From positions 1-64,000 of the IMG/VR virus record IMGVR_UViG_3300020478_001251: a stretch of 64,000 bases of DNA. One strand, given 5' to 3'. The stretch is from a virus. The notes beneath the pieces are model-generated. The model was not told the DNA's origin. It made no database searches and worked only from the letters and a program-made list of their open reading frames with translations. Shown here in pieces: positions 8,785-17,470 of this stretch (positions within the stretch are counted from its first letter, which is position 1; each line of letters begins with the position of its first letter). A program made the translations under genes and the position numbers.

Positions 8785-9325
8785 CTTCAATGGCCTCCTC
8801 TAATGATTGTATATATTCACGAGCATCGTTCATTTGTTTATCAAATTGTTCTTTACCCATATCCCATTTCTCTTTTTCAAGTTCTGGATTATTAACTCCT
8901 ACTTGATTAAAAAATTCAGCCTTACCTTCTGTTTTTTCAAACTCATCAATACTTTGTTTTAAATCCTTTAAGTAAGCTTTTTTGTTTTCTAACATTTTAT
9001 TTCTTGCCCATTTGTCATATTCACCCTCTCCACTTACTCGAATTTTATTTTCATATTCTATTTGACAATCAAAACAATGACCCATTATTCTCCAAAACTT
9101 TGTATCAAGTTTTTTCTTCATTGCCTTTTTACATGATGGACAAAACCATGGCATTCTTACTGATGCCATAGTATCAGTTAAATGTGATTTTCTTGTTTTA
9201 CCACCAAGATTTTCTTGTTTACCTTCATATCCTACTTGAATATAATCCTTTTCATGTTCTTTACCACTCATTAAATCCTTGAGTGCCTTATTCTGTCTTT
9301 CTGATTCTTTACTATATCCTGCCAT
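8756..9325 (-). CDS. Zinc-finger protein upstream of terminase
   Basis: A 189-residue hydrophilic protein. Residues 60-90 hold CPSCKKAMKKK followed by HCFDC. The two CxxC pairs, about 20 residues apart, form a convincing treble-clef or ribbon zinc finger. The region after residue 100 is helical and charged. Genes of this type, with MPWFCPxC and CFDC blocks, lie near the terminase in other marine T4-like phages as far as I recall. A nucleic-acid or protein-contact role in packaging is plausible but unproven. It overlaps the next gene by 29 nt. Confidence 0.65.
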   Translation of the reverse strand: MAGYSKESERQNKALKDLMSGKEHEKDYIQVGYEGKQENLGGKTRKSHLTDTMASVRMPWFCPSCKKAMKKKLDTKFWRIMGHCFDCQIEYENKIRVSGEGEYDKWARNKMLENKKAYLKDLKQSIDEFEKTEGKAEFFNQVGVNNPELEKEKWDMGKEQFDKQMNDAREYIQSLEEAIEDEQQEIAST

Positions 9326-9333
9326 TGTAACTC

Positions 9334-12300
9334 CTATCCAAATTTCAAACTACCCAATATCTGATTGATTGGTGCGAATGCTCCTGTGAACTTATATATC
9401 TTTCCTTTATATTTGAAAACTATACCTTCACTTGGAACTATTGCATTTGTTCCACCAATTGCATGTAATTTCTCTATTTGTATTTTTAATTGTTTTAATT
9501 TTTGAACATTACCACCACCCTTTAAATCATTTAAAGCTTTGATAACTTCTTTTCTCATTTTTTGAACAGTCAAATCTGGTGATACTGCAATAAATCCTGA
9601 AATATTTTTTAATATTTCTGCACCAACTGAAAAGAATAATATCTCAAATGGTTTTATATTTTGTTTAAACAACTTTATATGATTTATTTTATCCGTACTT
9701 AATATCCAATCTAAAAATTTTGGATTATTTTTAAAATCTTTTTTAATCATTCCAATCTTATATGACTTATCAAAGAATGCCCAACGATTAACCAAACTAA
9801 CATACTGATTTGGTTTTAAACTTACCTTAAATTGTTTAGATGCATTGAACACATATTCTCTCCAATACGCTTCGTGATAACTACCTAATGTATCCGAATC
9901 TTTCAATGCATATTGTTTTTGTAATCTTAATAATTGTCCTAAAAATTTACTTTTCATCTTACCAAAGTTTTGAACTTTTGGTACAGTCAAAAAATTAGGT
10001 TTACCAATTTTAAAAACACCTTGTATATGTGCATTTATTTGTCTAATCATACCTGCTAACATTCTAGCACTATCCTTTGGTTGTCCAATCGGTTTACCAC
10101 TTACATCATACTCTAATGTTCCATGAAATACTATTTCACAAACATCATAATCAATAACATTTGCTGTTGCTGGATACATAATCTCTAAATTCATCCATCT
10201 TTTACCATTTCCAAAAACTTTTTCTTTTTGTGCAACACTTAAACCACCTATTGCTTTTTCTAAATCACTCATCGCAAAAACAAAAGCTTTCTTAATATTA
10301 CCTCTACCAGCAAACATACTTTTTATACCACTCGTGGTAGGTGCAGTTTTACCATAATTTTTTAAATGGCCTTTGTTACGAGCTGCTCTTAATTTCCCAT
10401 CAACCCAACTTATCATTAAGTTTTGTCCGTCAAGTTTCTCTGTAACTCCATCTTCTCTGGCAAGTGTTCCACCTAACCCATTAATAATTATCTGTTTCAA
10501 ATCTGAAAATGTAAGATTATTGTCATCAAAAGGATGAGACATATGTCCATAAGCTCCACCCATAAGTAGTAACTCCTTTGTTTCGTTTGTTATATCTATT
10601 TGTTCTTGTATTTTTTTAATTTTTTCTACACCCTTTGTTGATGTTTTCATATCATGTGTTAATGAATCTTTCATCTTAGCAGTAGGTTTACCGAAGAATT
10701 TTACAATTTCCCATCCCAATTTCTTTGCCATATTTGTCATATGTGCTCTGTATTTTGGAAATGGTTTATCTACACTATCTTCATTAGATGTTTTCTGATT
10801 TATTGTTTTACCAAATGTGACTGTATCTACTCTATCTTGTACATAAGTAAAATCATATCCAGGGTCAGTTGCTCTATCATAATTTACAATATCATCAATC
10901 ATATCCCATCCTAAAATTTCTGCATGTCTTGGTGATACTCGTTTATAATCTTTAAAATCATTAAAGAAATCATATAAACCCTCATCATCTAAATCACTTG
11001 CATTAAAATGTGCCCCATGTGCACTTACTTCTTTTACTAATTTTTTTACTGATGGTTGATTATAAAATTCAAATAATTTTTTAAACTTATTTGTCAACAT
11101 ATTGTAAACACCTTGATTATAATAACCAAATAATTTTTTAAATATTTTAGGTCTATCTTCTTCTTTAACTTTAGGTGAACCCAAAATATTTCTCATTGTA
11201 GTACCTGATATTTCATTACCACCAATTTTCATACTAACATGCGGAGCAACCATATAATACCCATGCTCTTCATGTCCTTTTAAATTATTTCTATTTTTAT
11301 TAAAATCTTGGAAATAAGATAATCCACCTGTTTTCTTTCTACCACCTTTTAATCTACCTGCATCTTTCTTACCAAAAATATAAACAACTGCAGTAGTTTC
11401 TGGGTCGAATTTTTTAAGTAATGAGGCAGCTACTAATGGTGATTTTTCAAAGACAATACGACTCTTAGGAACACCCATCATAGACATATGACGAGCTTTT
11501 TCCGCAAAGTTCATTGGGTGTCTTGGTAACGATTTAATATTAGATGTGGCTATATATGCTATATCAACCTTAGATTGTAACCATTTAAAAGTCTTAAAAT
11601 GGTGAGGCCCAAACGGCTGAAACCGTCCACCATAAACACCTACTATTGTTTTAATTTTTGATTTCTTTTCATTCAAATTGGTTGCATTATCCCCACTTTC
11701 TATACTTGAATATACAACATTTTCCATATATAAGTCAAGCTTTTTTTCAAGATTTTCTACTGGTTCATAACCTCTTTTCTTTTTGTTTTTCGTTGTTTGG
11801 TGTCCAGGTTTATTATGTGTAGTTCCATCATCATCTCCATCATAAGTGTCTGGTTCTGCTAATTTGCCCATAGTACCTGAACCTTGAGAACCAGCGTGAT
11901 GTCCTGAAAAAGATTTTTCTATATCTGTACCTGGTTCATCTTTTACTTTATTTCCCTTTTTAATTTTATCTTTTACCTTATTTGGTAATGAAGCTTCTGC
12001 TCTTTGTTGTCTTAATTTTTTCTTCCACTTCTTTCTACCTTTTGCACTTGGTGATGGAATTACTCCAGCAGGTGCACCAAACTCTTCACCTAAAAACTTT
12101 TTCGTTTCTAAATCTTTTATCTTATCACCAATCTGTCTTCCTCTTAATCCAATAAACTCATCACCACCAACCTTAACTGATAATTTAAATGTTGATAATT
12201 TTTTAAAATCTTTTCCAATCATTTTACCATATTGTAGAATTTGTAGTGGTGTTAAAGAAGTTTTCTCTTGTGCCTTTTTTACCATATAAATGTCTCGTGG

Positions 12301-14253
12301 TTTAAAACTATTTAGATAAACTAAAAATTGAATGTTACTAACTTCTTTACCACTATACTTTAATAAGTTCAACACCTTTCCTAATCTCTGTACTTTATTA
12401 CCTCTTAAAATAAATGATAAAAATAAAATATAATCCTTGACATTTGGATAAGGTTTTTGTAACTTTAAACCTGGAAATATTTGTTTTGTAAATCCAAACT
12501 TATCACAAGCCTCCATAAATAATTTAGATGATTTCCCTTTCTGAATTGCCTTTATAAACTCTTCCCTAATTCTTTCCCCACTTACACCATGTAAACTTGG
12601 ATTCTTTAATAAAGCTATTTCTGTTTCTTTATCCATCTTACCACCAACTACTGCTTGAAATCTTAATGCTCGTAACTTTCTTAATGGGTCTTCATCAAAT
12701 CTTCTTTTAGGACTACCGACTGTTTTAATTATTTTTGCTTTTAAATCTTTTAATCCACCAGTTAAATCTACAACTTGATTAGTTCCTATATCATAGAATA
12801 ATGAATTGATTGTTAAATCTCTACGATTAACATCACCTTTTATATCTGAAAAATCTACTGCGGTTGGTCTTCTACCTCTACCAATATCTTTTCTAAATGT
12901 AGCAATCTCGTGTCCACCCACAACCACTACTCCAAATGATTTACCTACTTCATATGTTTTGAATCCACCTTGTTTTGCAATCTTCAATACTTCATCTGGT
13001 TTTGCATCTGTGGCTAAATCGAAATCTTTTGGTGCTTTACCAAGAATTGCATCACGAACTGCTCCACCCACGATATATAATTGTTTTTTATTTTTCCTAA
13101 ATAATCTATACAACCCTTTAATATCACCAGGAACTTTTAACATAATTCTATTATTTGATTCTGCAACAACATCCGTATCTTTAATAGCACTTTTTTTCTT
13201 TTTCTTATCTGTAGTAACATAAGTATCATATTTATCTGCTGGTGAATGTTCGTATTGTCTAATTTTTAAATTTAATTTAGATTTATAATCTTTTGGTAAT
13301 GTATTTTCAATTCCTAAAAACTTAACTGCTCCTGGTATCAAATATAAAGTCATTTCTCTTTTATTTAAATTCATCATAACTTGACTTGAAGTCCATAATT
13401 TATTTTGAGCCCTAACTAAATCATACTTAGCACCTTTATTTTGAGTATGATTATAAAACGATGGAAATACTTTTTTATAGTCATCCGTTTTATCTATAAT
13501 ATCCATTGCATTTTTCATTCTCAGCTGTGAAGATAATTTATCAGGACCTCTTTGATATCCTTGTTCTGGGTGTTCTATTCCATGATTAGTTCTAACGATT
13601 GATGATTTATCTATATTATGAATTTTAACTAATGGTTTAGTTCTACTTGTATTTTCAATAACCACTACCTTTTTACCATCACTTACAATTGTATGTCCTT
13701 TAACACCACCTTTAAATTTTACAAGTGAATCTACAACTTTTTTTAATGTTTTCTTTCCTAATGCCTCACGAATTCTTTCTCCATCTTTAGACATTGCTTT
13801 CTTTTTCTTTGCTTTATCAAAATCTTTTTCATCTCTTTTTACAAATAATGCTGAATTAACCAATCCTATTCCATAAGAATTCATACCTTCTGACCAGTCT
13901 GTATCTTGGTCTATTACATAACAAACTTCAACACCATAACCATTTAATTCCCTAACAACTTTTAAATTTGGATTATAATTTCTATCACGATTTTTTCCAA
14001 TTACAACATCATCACCGAATTTTTTTGAGAATGCAACGCACTCATCCACTTGTTCTTCTTTAGGAACAACTCTAAATTTTAATGCCGGCCTATCGTTGAT
14101 AAGTAAATCACCTTTTTCATTCCATTTGATAGATTTAATCTTAACTTTTTTATTTTTAAATCTACCCATCTTGACTGTATCACCAATCTCAATTGGTAAA
14201 TCTACACTCTCATCGATAAGTGGCTTGATTAACCATTCTGTTAATTGAGTCAC
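9334..14253 (-). CDS. Giant fusion: CCA/poly(A)-polymerase head + NMN-adenylyltransferase-like + RNA/DNA-ligase-like protein
   Basis: A 1639-residue protein with three different nucleotidyl-transfer domains. (a) About 385-640: a class II CCA-adding/poly(A)-polymerase head, with YIVGGAVRDAILG, the DFDLAT metal ligands (410-412) and NRRDLTIN (477-479). (b) About 868-1060: an HxGH-class cytidylyltransferase fold with YGGRFQPFGPHH (874-885) and ISGTTMR (1015-1021), as in NMN/nicotinate adenylyltransferases. (c) About 1225-1639: a covalent nucleotidyltransferase (ligase/capping fold), with EKLDGQN (Lys1273), EGIVFKYKGK (1609-1618) and YKFTG (1620-1624). The N-terminal 50 residues carry an LPIEIGDT/FKNKKVKIKSI module. 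I choose the GTG at 14253, just after the upstream stop, with AGGA upstream. A longer GTG frame from 14310 is entirely overlap. A nucleic-acid repair and NAD role is inferred from the domains. Confidence 0.8.
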   Translation of the reverse strand: MTQLTEWLIKPLIDESVDLPIEIGDTVKMGRFKNKKVKIKSIKWNEKGDLLINDRPALKFRVVPKEEQVDECVAFSKKFGDDVVIGKNRDRNYNPNLKVVRELNGYGVEVCYVIDQDTDWSEGMNSYGIGLVNSALFVKRDEKDFDKAKKKKAMSKDGERIREALGKKTLKKVVDSLVKFKGGVKGHTIVSDGKKVVVIENTSRTKPLVKIHNIDKSSIVRTNHGIEHPEQGYQRGPDKLSSQLRMKNAMDIIDKTDDYKKVFPSFYNHTQNKGAKYDLVRAQNKLWTSSQVMMNLNKREMTLYLIPGAVKFLGIENTLPKDYKSKLNLKIRQYEHSPADKYDTYVTTDKKKKKSAIKDTDVVAESNNRIMLKVPGDIKGLYRLFRKNKKQLYIVGGAVRDAILGKAPKDFDLATDAKPDEVLKIAKQGGFKTYEVGKSFGVVVVGGHEIATFRKDIGRGRRPTAVDFSDIKGDVNRRDLTINSLFYDIGTNQVVDLTGGLKDLKAKIIKTVGSPKRRFDEDPLRKLRALRFQAVVGGKMDKETEIALLKNPSLHGVSGERIREEFIKAIQKGKSSKLFMEACDKFGFTKQIFPGLKLQKPYPNVKDYILFLSFILRGNKVQRLGKVLNLLKYSGKEVSNIQFLVYLNSFKPRDIYMVKKAQEKTSLTPLQILQYGKMIGKDFKKLSTFKLSVKVGGDEFIGLRGRQIGDKIKDLETKKFLGEEFGAPAGVIPSPSAKGRKKWKKKLRQQRAEASLPNKVKDKIKKGNKVKDEPGTDIEKSFSGHHAGSQGSGTMGKLAEPDTYDGDDDGTTHNKPGHQTTKNKKKRGYEPVENLEKKLDLYMENVVYSSIESGDNATNLNEKKSKIKTIVGVYGGRFQPFGPHHFKTFKWLQSKVDIAYIATSNIKSLPRHPMNFAEKARHMSMMGVPKSRIVFEKSPLVAASLLKKFDPETTAVVYIFGKKDAGRLKGGRKKTGGLSYFQDFNKNRNNLKGHEEHGYYMVAPHVSMKIGGNEISGTTMRNILGSPKVKEEDRPKIFKKLFGYYNQGVYNMLTNKFKKLFEFYNQPSVKKLVKEVSAHGAHFNASDLDDEGLYDFFNDFKDYKRVSPRHAEILGWDMIDDIVNYDRATDPGYDFTYVQDRVDTVTFGKTINQKTSNEDSVDKPFPKYRAHMTNMAKKLGWEIVKFFGKPTAKMKDSLTHDMKTSTKGVEKIKKIQEQIDITNETKELLLMGGAYGHMSHPFDDNNLTFSDLKQIIINGLGGTLAREDGVTEKLDGQNLMISWVDGKLRAARNKGHLKNYGKTAPTTSGIKSMFAGRGNIKKAFVFAMSDLEKAIGGLSVAQKEKVFGNGKRWMNLEIMYPATANVIDYDVCEIVFHGTLEYDVSGKPIGQPKDSARMLAGMIRQINAHIQGVFKIGKPNFLTVPKVQNFGKMKSKFLGQLLRLQKQYALKDSDTLGSYHEAYWREYVFNASKQFKVSLKPNQYVSLVNRWAFFDKSYKIGMIKKDFKNNPKFLDWILSTDKINHIKLFKQNIKPFEILFFSVGAEILKNISGFIAVSPDLTVQKMRKEVIKALNDLKGGGNVQKLKQLKIQIEKLHAIGGTNAIVPSEGIVFKYKGKIYKFTGAFAPINQILGSLKFG

Positions 14254-14254
14254 T

Positions 14255-15268
14255 TTACCACTTCCTACATGACCAATAACGAGCCTTATGTCTCGGGCCT
14301 GGATTATCACAATTGTGTCGTGCTCTAAAAGACTTTCTTGCCTTTGGATTAGATTTTCTAATTCTCATAGTTTTATCTTTACCACCTGCCCCAAAATTAA
14401 CTTTAACTACATTACCAGCGGGATTTTTTACATATACTTTAAACTTTTTTACATCACCTTGCATTGGCTTACCAAGTTTTACTTTACGACCTTGATATTC
14501 AGCTTCATTTAATTCTTTAGTTCTAAGGTATTCAAAGGTATATCCATATCCTTTACCTTCTGATTCATAAAAGATTTCCATTTCTTCCTTTACACAATTA
14601 GGAACTTTTCTACCATTTTTATCTTTCATTCCATATTGTTTATATCCTACCCAACAAGCTTCGTTTGTTGTAGTTTTTACAGATTCTTTTTTAGATTTAT
14701 TACCCCAATTTTTTGCACCAACTTTTCTACATTTTACCAATGCACCACTAGCGTAAGCAGAAGGCCATACATCATAACGAGATTTTACTTTATGATAACA
14801 CGCATCTTTTTCACCAGCTGCCTCATCAAATTGAGCTTCCGTAATTGGTTTACCTACTAACTCTTCTAACTTCATTTTACTCTCCACTTTCGTTTTTACT
14901 CTAATGGGTGCTTTACCTTGTCCAGCAGATTTCTTACCACCACGATTAGCTTTATTTTGTGCTGCTCTTTTTCTACGAACTGCACTTGTTTTTTGTTTTT
15001 TACTCATACTACGAGCCTTTGATGCAGGAACACATTTAGCATACGCTTGTTTTTCACCACTTGTTCCACATTCAGGATGTTTACCACTTTTATCTTTCTT
15101 TCCGATATTCACCCATTTGTCTTTAAACCATTTTCTTAAATTTTCATTCGTAATATTATCGGCGATGAGTCTTTCTTGTAAGTCATTTTTAAGTCTCATC
15201 TTATCTCCTGATGACATTCTTAATCTTTTCTTTCCAATTTCTCTCGGTTCATCTATGTGAAATTCCAT
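14255..15268 (-). CDS. Concatenated Cys-rich phage modules (DUF5872-type)
   Basis: A 337-residue, highly basic protein made of short modules that occur separately in many marine phages. (a) Residues 45-110 (WVNIGKKDKSGKHPECGTSG, then YAKCVPASKARSM and an RRKRAAQ tail), DUF5872-like. (b) Residues 150-190 (DACYHKVKSRYDVWPSAYAS, ALVKCRK). (c) Residues 205-232 (ACWVGYKQYGMKDKNGRKVP, NCVKE). (d) C-terminal residues 305-337 (RKSFRARHNCDNPGPRHKAR, YWSCRKW). Each has a Cys pair with His or aromatic residues, suggesting small metal- or nucleic-acid-binding folds. Family names are from memory. The gene ends 1 nt before the GTG of the giant fusion gene. Function unknown; a virion or DNA-associated role is a guess. 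Confidence 0.65.
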   Translation of the reverse strand: MEFHIDEPREIGKKRLRMSSGDKMRLKNDLQERLIADNITNENLRKWFKDKWVNIGKKDKSGKHPECGTSGEKQAYAKCVPASKARSMSKKQKTSAVRRKRAAQNKANRGGKKSAGQGKAPIRVKTKVESKMKLEELVGKPITEAQFDEAAGEKDACYHKVKSRYDVWPSAYASGALVKCRKVGAKNWGNKSKKESVKTTTNEACWVGYKQYGMKDKNGRKVPNCVKEEMEIFYESEGKGYGYTFEYLRTKELNEAEYQGRKVKLGKPMQGDVKKFKVYVKNPAGNVVKVNFGAGGKDKTMRIRKSNPKARKSFRARHNCDNPGPRHKARYWSCRKW

Positions 15269-15594
15269 TACTTATCACCCTTTTTCTTTGAATGTCTAAA
15301 CCAAAAATCTATGGTTTTTCCAAATGTTGCTATAAATGTCCCTAAAATAATATTTAATAAATCTCTATGTGTTTCATCTAATTCTAAAGTTGGATGAAAT
15401 AACAAATATAATACCCACCACAATAATCCAAACATACCACAAGTAATTGTAAATTGCATCCAATCTGGTAAACCATCTCCACCATAATAAACATCAACAT
15501 CAGTTACTTTTGGTTTTTTCTTTTCCTCACACTTCTTACATTTATGTGTTGTAGGTGTTGTACTTAATTTAATATCTTTTTTAATTTCAGCCAT
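15268..15594 (-). CDS. Holin candidate, two membrane helices
   Basis: A 108-residue protein with a hydrophilic N-terminus containing CKKCEEKKK, then two hydrophobic helices at about 47-68 (QFTITCGMFGLLWWVLYLLF) and 80-98 (LLNIILGTFIATFGKTIDFW). It ends in a basic tail (RHSKKKGDK). The second helix plus 'IDFWF...SKKK' tail is typical of a small phage membrane family usually annotated as holins. It lies near the GH108 endolysin, separated by two small genes. Size, topology and location support a holin, which would release the endolysin through the inner membrane. Confidence 0.6.
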   Translation of the reverse strand: MAEIKKDIKLSTTPTTHKCKKCEEKKKPKVTDVDVYYGGDGLPDWMQFTITCGMFGLLWWVLYLLFHPTLELDETHRDLLNIILGTFIATFGKTIDFWFRHSKKKGDK

Positions 15595-15597
15595 AAT

Positions 15598-15909
15598 TTA
15601 TCTCGGTGGTCTTAAATCCCAGGGCCCCCAATGTTCTGTTTGTAATAATTTTTTTGCCATTTCTAAATAAGTGTATTTATAAAGTTTATATGGTTTAACT
15701 GGTATCCCACCTAACTCATAATACTTCTTCTTATTCATTAGAACTTTTTTACCATTACTAAAATCTAATACTTGATTTCCTTTTTCAATCCAACAATGTC
15801 CAAAAGGTTTACCATCTGTTGCTAAGATTGCGACACCATGAACTAATTGGTAACCATCCTTACCAATCATCCATCTTCCATTTGCTGCGTAACAATCTCC
15901 TTTTGCCAT
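15598..15909 (-). CDS. Small protein with possible transglutaminase-like Cys-His-Asp arrangement
   Basis: A 103-residue protein. Visible landmarks are GDCYAANGR (Cys6), FGHCWIEKG (His42) and QVLDFSNGK (Asp49). The order Cys ... GH-W-E ... D resembles the catalytic triad of papain/transglutaminase-like folds, but at this length it would be minimal, and the similarity could be structural only. Proteins opening GDCYxANG are common in phages without known function. It lies between the holin and endolysin genes in the lysis region, separated from the holin gene by 3 nt. Confidence 0.55.
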   Translation of the reverse strand: MAKGDCYAANGRWMIGKDGYQLVHGVAILATDGKPFGHCWIEKGNQVLDFSNGKKVLMNKKKYYELGGIPVKPYKLYKYTYLEMAKKLLQTEHWGPWDLRPPR

Positions 15910-15910
15910 T

Positions 15911-16204
15911 TTATTTTAATAATTTTACGACAGTACTTCCACCTGTTACTATTTTACTAATAGATATTGGATAGATTTCTCCTGCAATTAATCCTTTAGT
16001 AATAGTACCACCTTCTAATGCTGTAAAGGTATAATTACTTCCTTCATGTAAAATAAAAGCTTGGTTTTTAAATGAACCCGTTGGTTCATAAGTTGTACTT
16101 GCCCCTACTTCATGAATTGCTGTGAAAGTATTATCTCCTCTTAAATCACCTTTTGTTCTACTTACAAATGGTGCTTGATATCGTGTTACACTTGACCATG
16201 ACAT
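15911..16204 (-). CDS. Small beta-rich hypothetical protein
   Basis: A 97-residue protein without Cys, rich in Thr, Ser, Gly and alternating hydrophobic residues (FTAIHEVGAS, YTFTALEGG, YPISISKIVTG). This is typical of a small beta-sandwich such as a head-decoration or tail-tip protein. No signature is recognised. It starts at an ATG with GGAG upstream, between the endolysin and the GDCY protein. Confidence 0.55.
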   Translation of the reverse strand: MSWSSVTRYQAPFVSRTKGDLRGDNTFTAIHEVGASTTYEPTGSFKNQAFILHEGSNYTFTALEGGTITKGLIAGEIYPISISKIVTGGSTVVKLLK

Positions 16205-16215
16205 ATTTTATCTCC

Positions 16216-16698
16216 TTAAACTGATAATGCTCTTTTAAACCATCCGAACAAAAATCTTTCTTGTTCTGGTTTCTTGTTAACTAAATCGTAATAATGTTTC
16301 ATTCTATAACAACGAACTCTATCTATAGATGGTTTATAAGTTTCTAATGCACCTTTAGTGCCTGGTCCAAATCCACCATCAACTGCTAAATCCGCACCTT
16401 TACCATTACAAGCTCGTTGTAAAATTCTTACTGCTGTTCCTCTACCTTGATTAACACACATATCAAAAAAGATATGTTTTAATTGGTCATCAAGTTCATC
16501 AACTTTATTTTTATCCCAATAATCTCTTTTATAAATTTCTTTTGCACCCTCTTTAGTAAGGTTTTTAATATCTACATCTGGATAGAATCTTTTTGCTATT
16601 CCGTAATTAGTTTCACCACCTAAATCTTTTGGGTCGTGAACATATCCGCCTTCGTGATGTAGTGTTACTTCTATAATTTCATCAAAAGTAGTTAACAT
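16216..16698 (-). CDS. Endolysin, glycoside hydrolase family 108 with peptidoglycan-binding C-terminus
   Basis: A 160-residue N-acetylmuramidase. The GH108 signature HHEGGYVHDPKDLGGETNYG (14-33) contains the catalytic Glu16. IYKRDYWDKNKVDEL and FFDMCVNQGRGTAVRILQRA are further family blocks. The C-terminal part (AVDGGFGPGTKGALE) matches the PG_binding_3 region common in this family. There is no signal peptide, so release should depend on a holin. I start at the ATG at 16698, which has GGGAGAA upstream and follows the kinase stop by 1 nt. The longer frame from 16833 lies wholly inside the kinase gene and would add an unrelated 45-residue extension. Confidence 0.92.
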   Translation of the reverse strand: MLTTFDEIIEVTLHHEGGYVHDPKDLGGETNYGIAKRFYPDVDIKNLTKEGAKEIYKRDYWDKNKVDELDDQLKHIFFDMCVNQGRGTAVRILQRACNGKGADLAVDGGFGPGTKGALETYKPSIDRVRCYRMKHYYDLVNKKPEQERFLFGWFKRALSV

Positions 16699-16699
16699 T

Positions 16700-17470
16700 T
16701 TATTTTCTCCCTTTATGTCTAAGTATGATTTGTTTTTCAACCCATTTTCTTCCAAGTGGGTTTTTGATAGGCATGTTAGCAAATTTTCTAACAACCTTAG
16801 TAACCAATGGTACAAATTTTGCCTCCGCTTCATCTTCGTCTAAATGTTTTGAATTATCAATTATGACGAAATTTCCTTTAAATAAATTCTGAAAAGCACC
16901 AATGTTCTTTTGAACATCAGTCCAACTTTTCTTTAATAATTGTGGTGGTAATACTCTATCTCTTTCTTGATTTCTTTTTTGTGCTACTTCTAATGATGTG
17001 TTAACCATTACCATATATGTATCGTATCCGTCTTCTTCTAACATTTTTTTCATAGTATGTATTTTACCGAAGTCGTGTCCTGTCCCATCAATAATCATAC
17101 CCAACTTACCTTGTTGGTATAATTTCATTCTCTGTTTAGTAAGAGATTTAGCAAAAGTTCTCAATCCACTATCTACATCTTGTGGTTTACTAACCATATC
17201 TTTTGATGTACCTGTTAACTGAGCAAAAACTTCATCTGGCATTTTATCTAAATCTGTTCCGAATCCATACTTGTGTAGTAAGAATTTAAGTTCTTTATCT
17301 GAGTTAACCATCTTCATACCACTCATAGAAATATTAAACTTCTCAGGTATACCAAATAGATTTTTTGCCACATAAGTTTTACCACTTCCAGGACCACCTG
17401 CAAGAAAAACGGCTTTGAAGATACCAGCATCTGCTATACCTTCTTGTAATAAATCTGACAACCTTATCAT
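16700..17470 (-). CDS. P-loop kinase (zeta-toxin / polynucleotide-kinase-like)
   Basis: A 256-residue nucleotide kinase-like protein. Walker A is FLAGGPGSGKTYVAK (residues 22-36). MVNSDKELK follows where zeta-type kinases have their conserved N-D segment. GMIIDGTGHDFGK is the Walker B-like strand, and NQERDRVLPPQLLKKSW a lid with Arg residues. No phosphatase domain is visible, unlike full T4 Pnk. The substrate could be a 5' nucleic-acid end, a nucleotide sugar or another small molecule. Its closeness to the CCA/ligase fusion makes a nucleic-acid end-healing kinase attractive but unproven. Overlaps the previous gene by one nucleotide. Confidence 0.75.
   Translation of the reverse strand: MIRLSDLLQEGIADAGIFKAVFLAGGPGSGKTYVAKNLFGIPEKFNISMSGMKMVNSDKELKFLLHKYGFGTDLDKMPDEVFAQLTGTSKDMVSKPQDVDSGLRTFAKSLTKQRMKLYQQGKLGMIIDGTGHDFGKIHTMKKMLEEDGYDTYMVMVNTSLEVAQKRNQERDRVLPPQLLKKSWTDVQKNIGAFQNLFKGNFVIIDNSKHLDEDEAEAKFVPLVTKVVRKFANMPIKNPLGRKWVEKQIILRHKGRK

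Noticed and set aside
12806-13222. Long plus-strand open frames inside the giant fusion, portal, terminase and fibre genes
   Set aside because: They are reverse-complement shadows of AT-rich minus-strand genes, without ribosome binding sites or family motifs.
14254-14310. P-loop-like GHVGSGK in the N-terminal extension of the giant fusion protein
   Set aside because: The 56 nt that would encode it are the 3' end of the upstream gene (the RHNCDNPGPRHKARYWSC segment) read in another frame. No Walker B follows, and the likely start is the GTG at 14253.
16700-17470. GGPGSG in the kinase as another copy of the head-protein EGGPGSG motif
   Set aside because: Here it is the Walker A loop followed by KT and preceded by a hydrophobic strand, so the likeness is coincidental.
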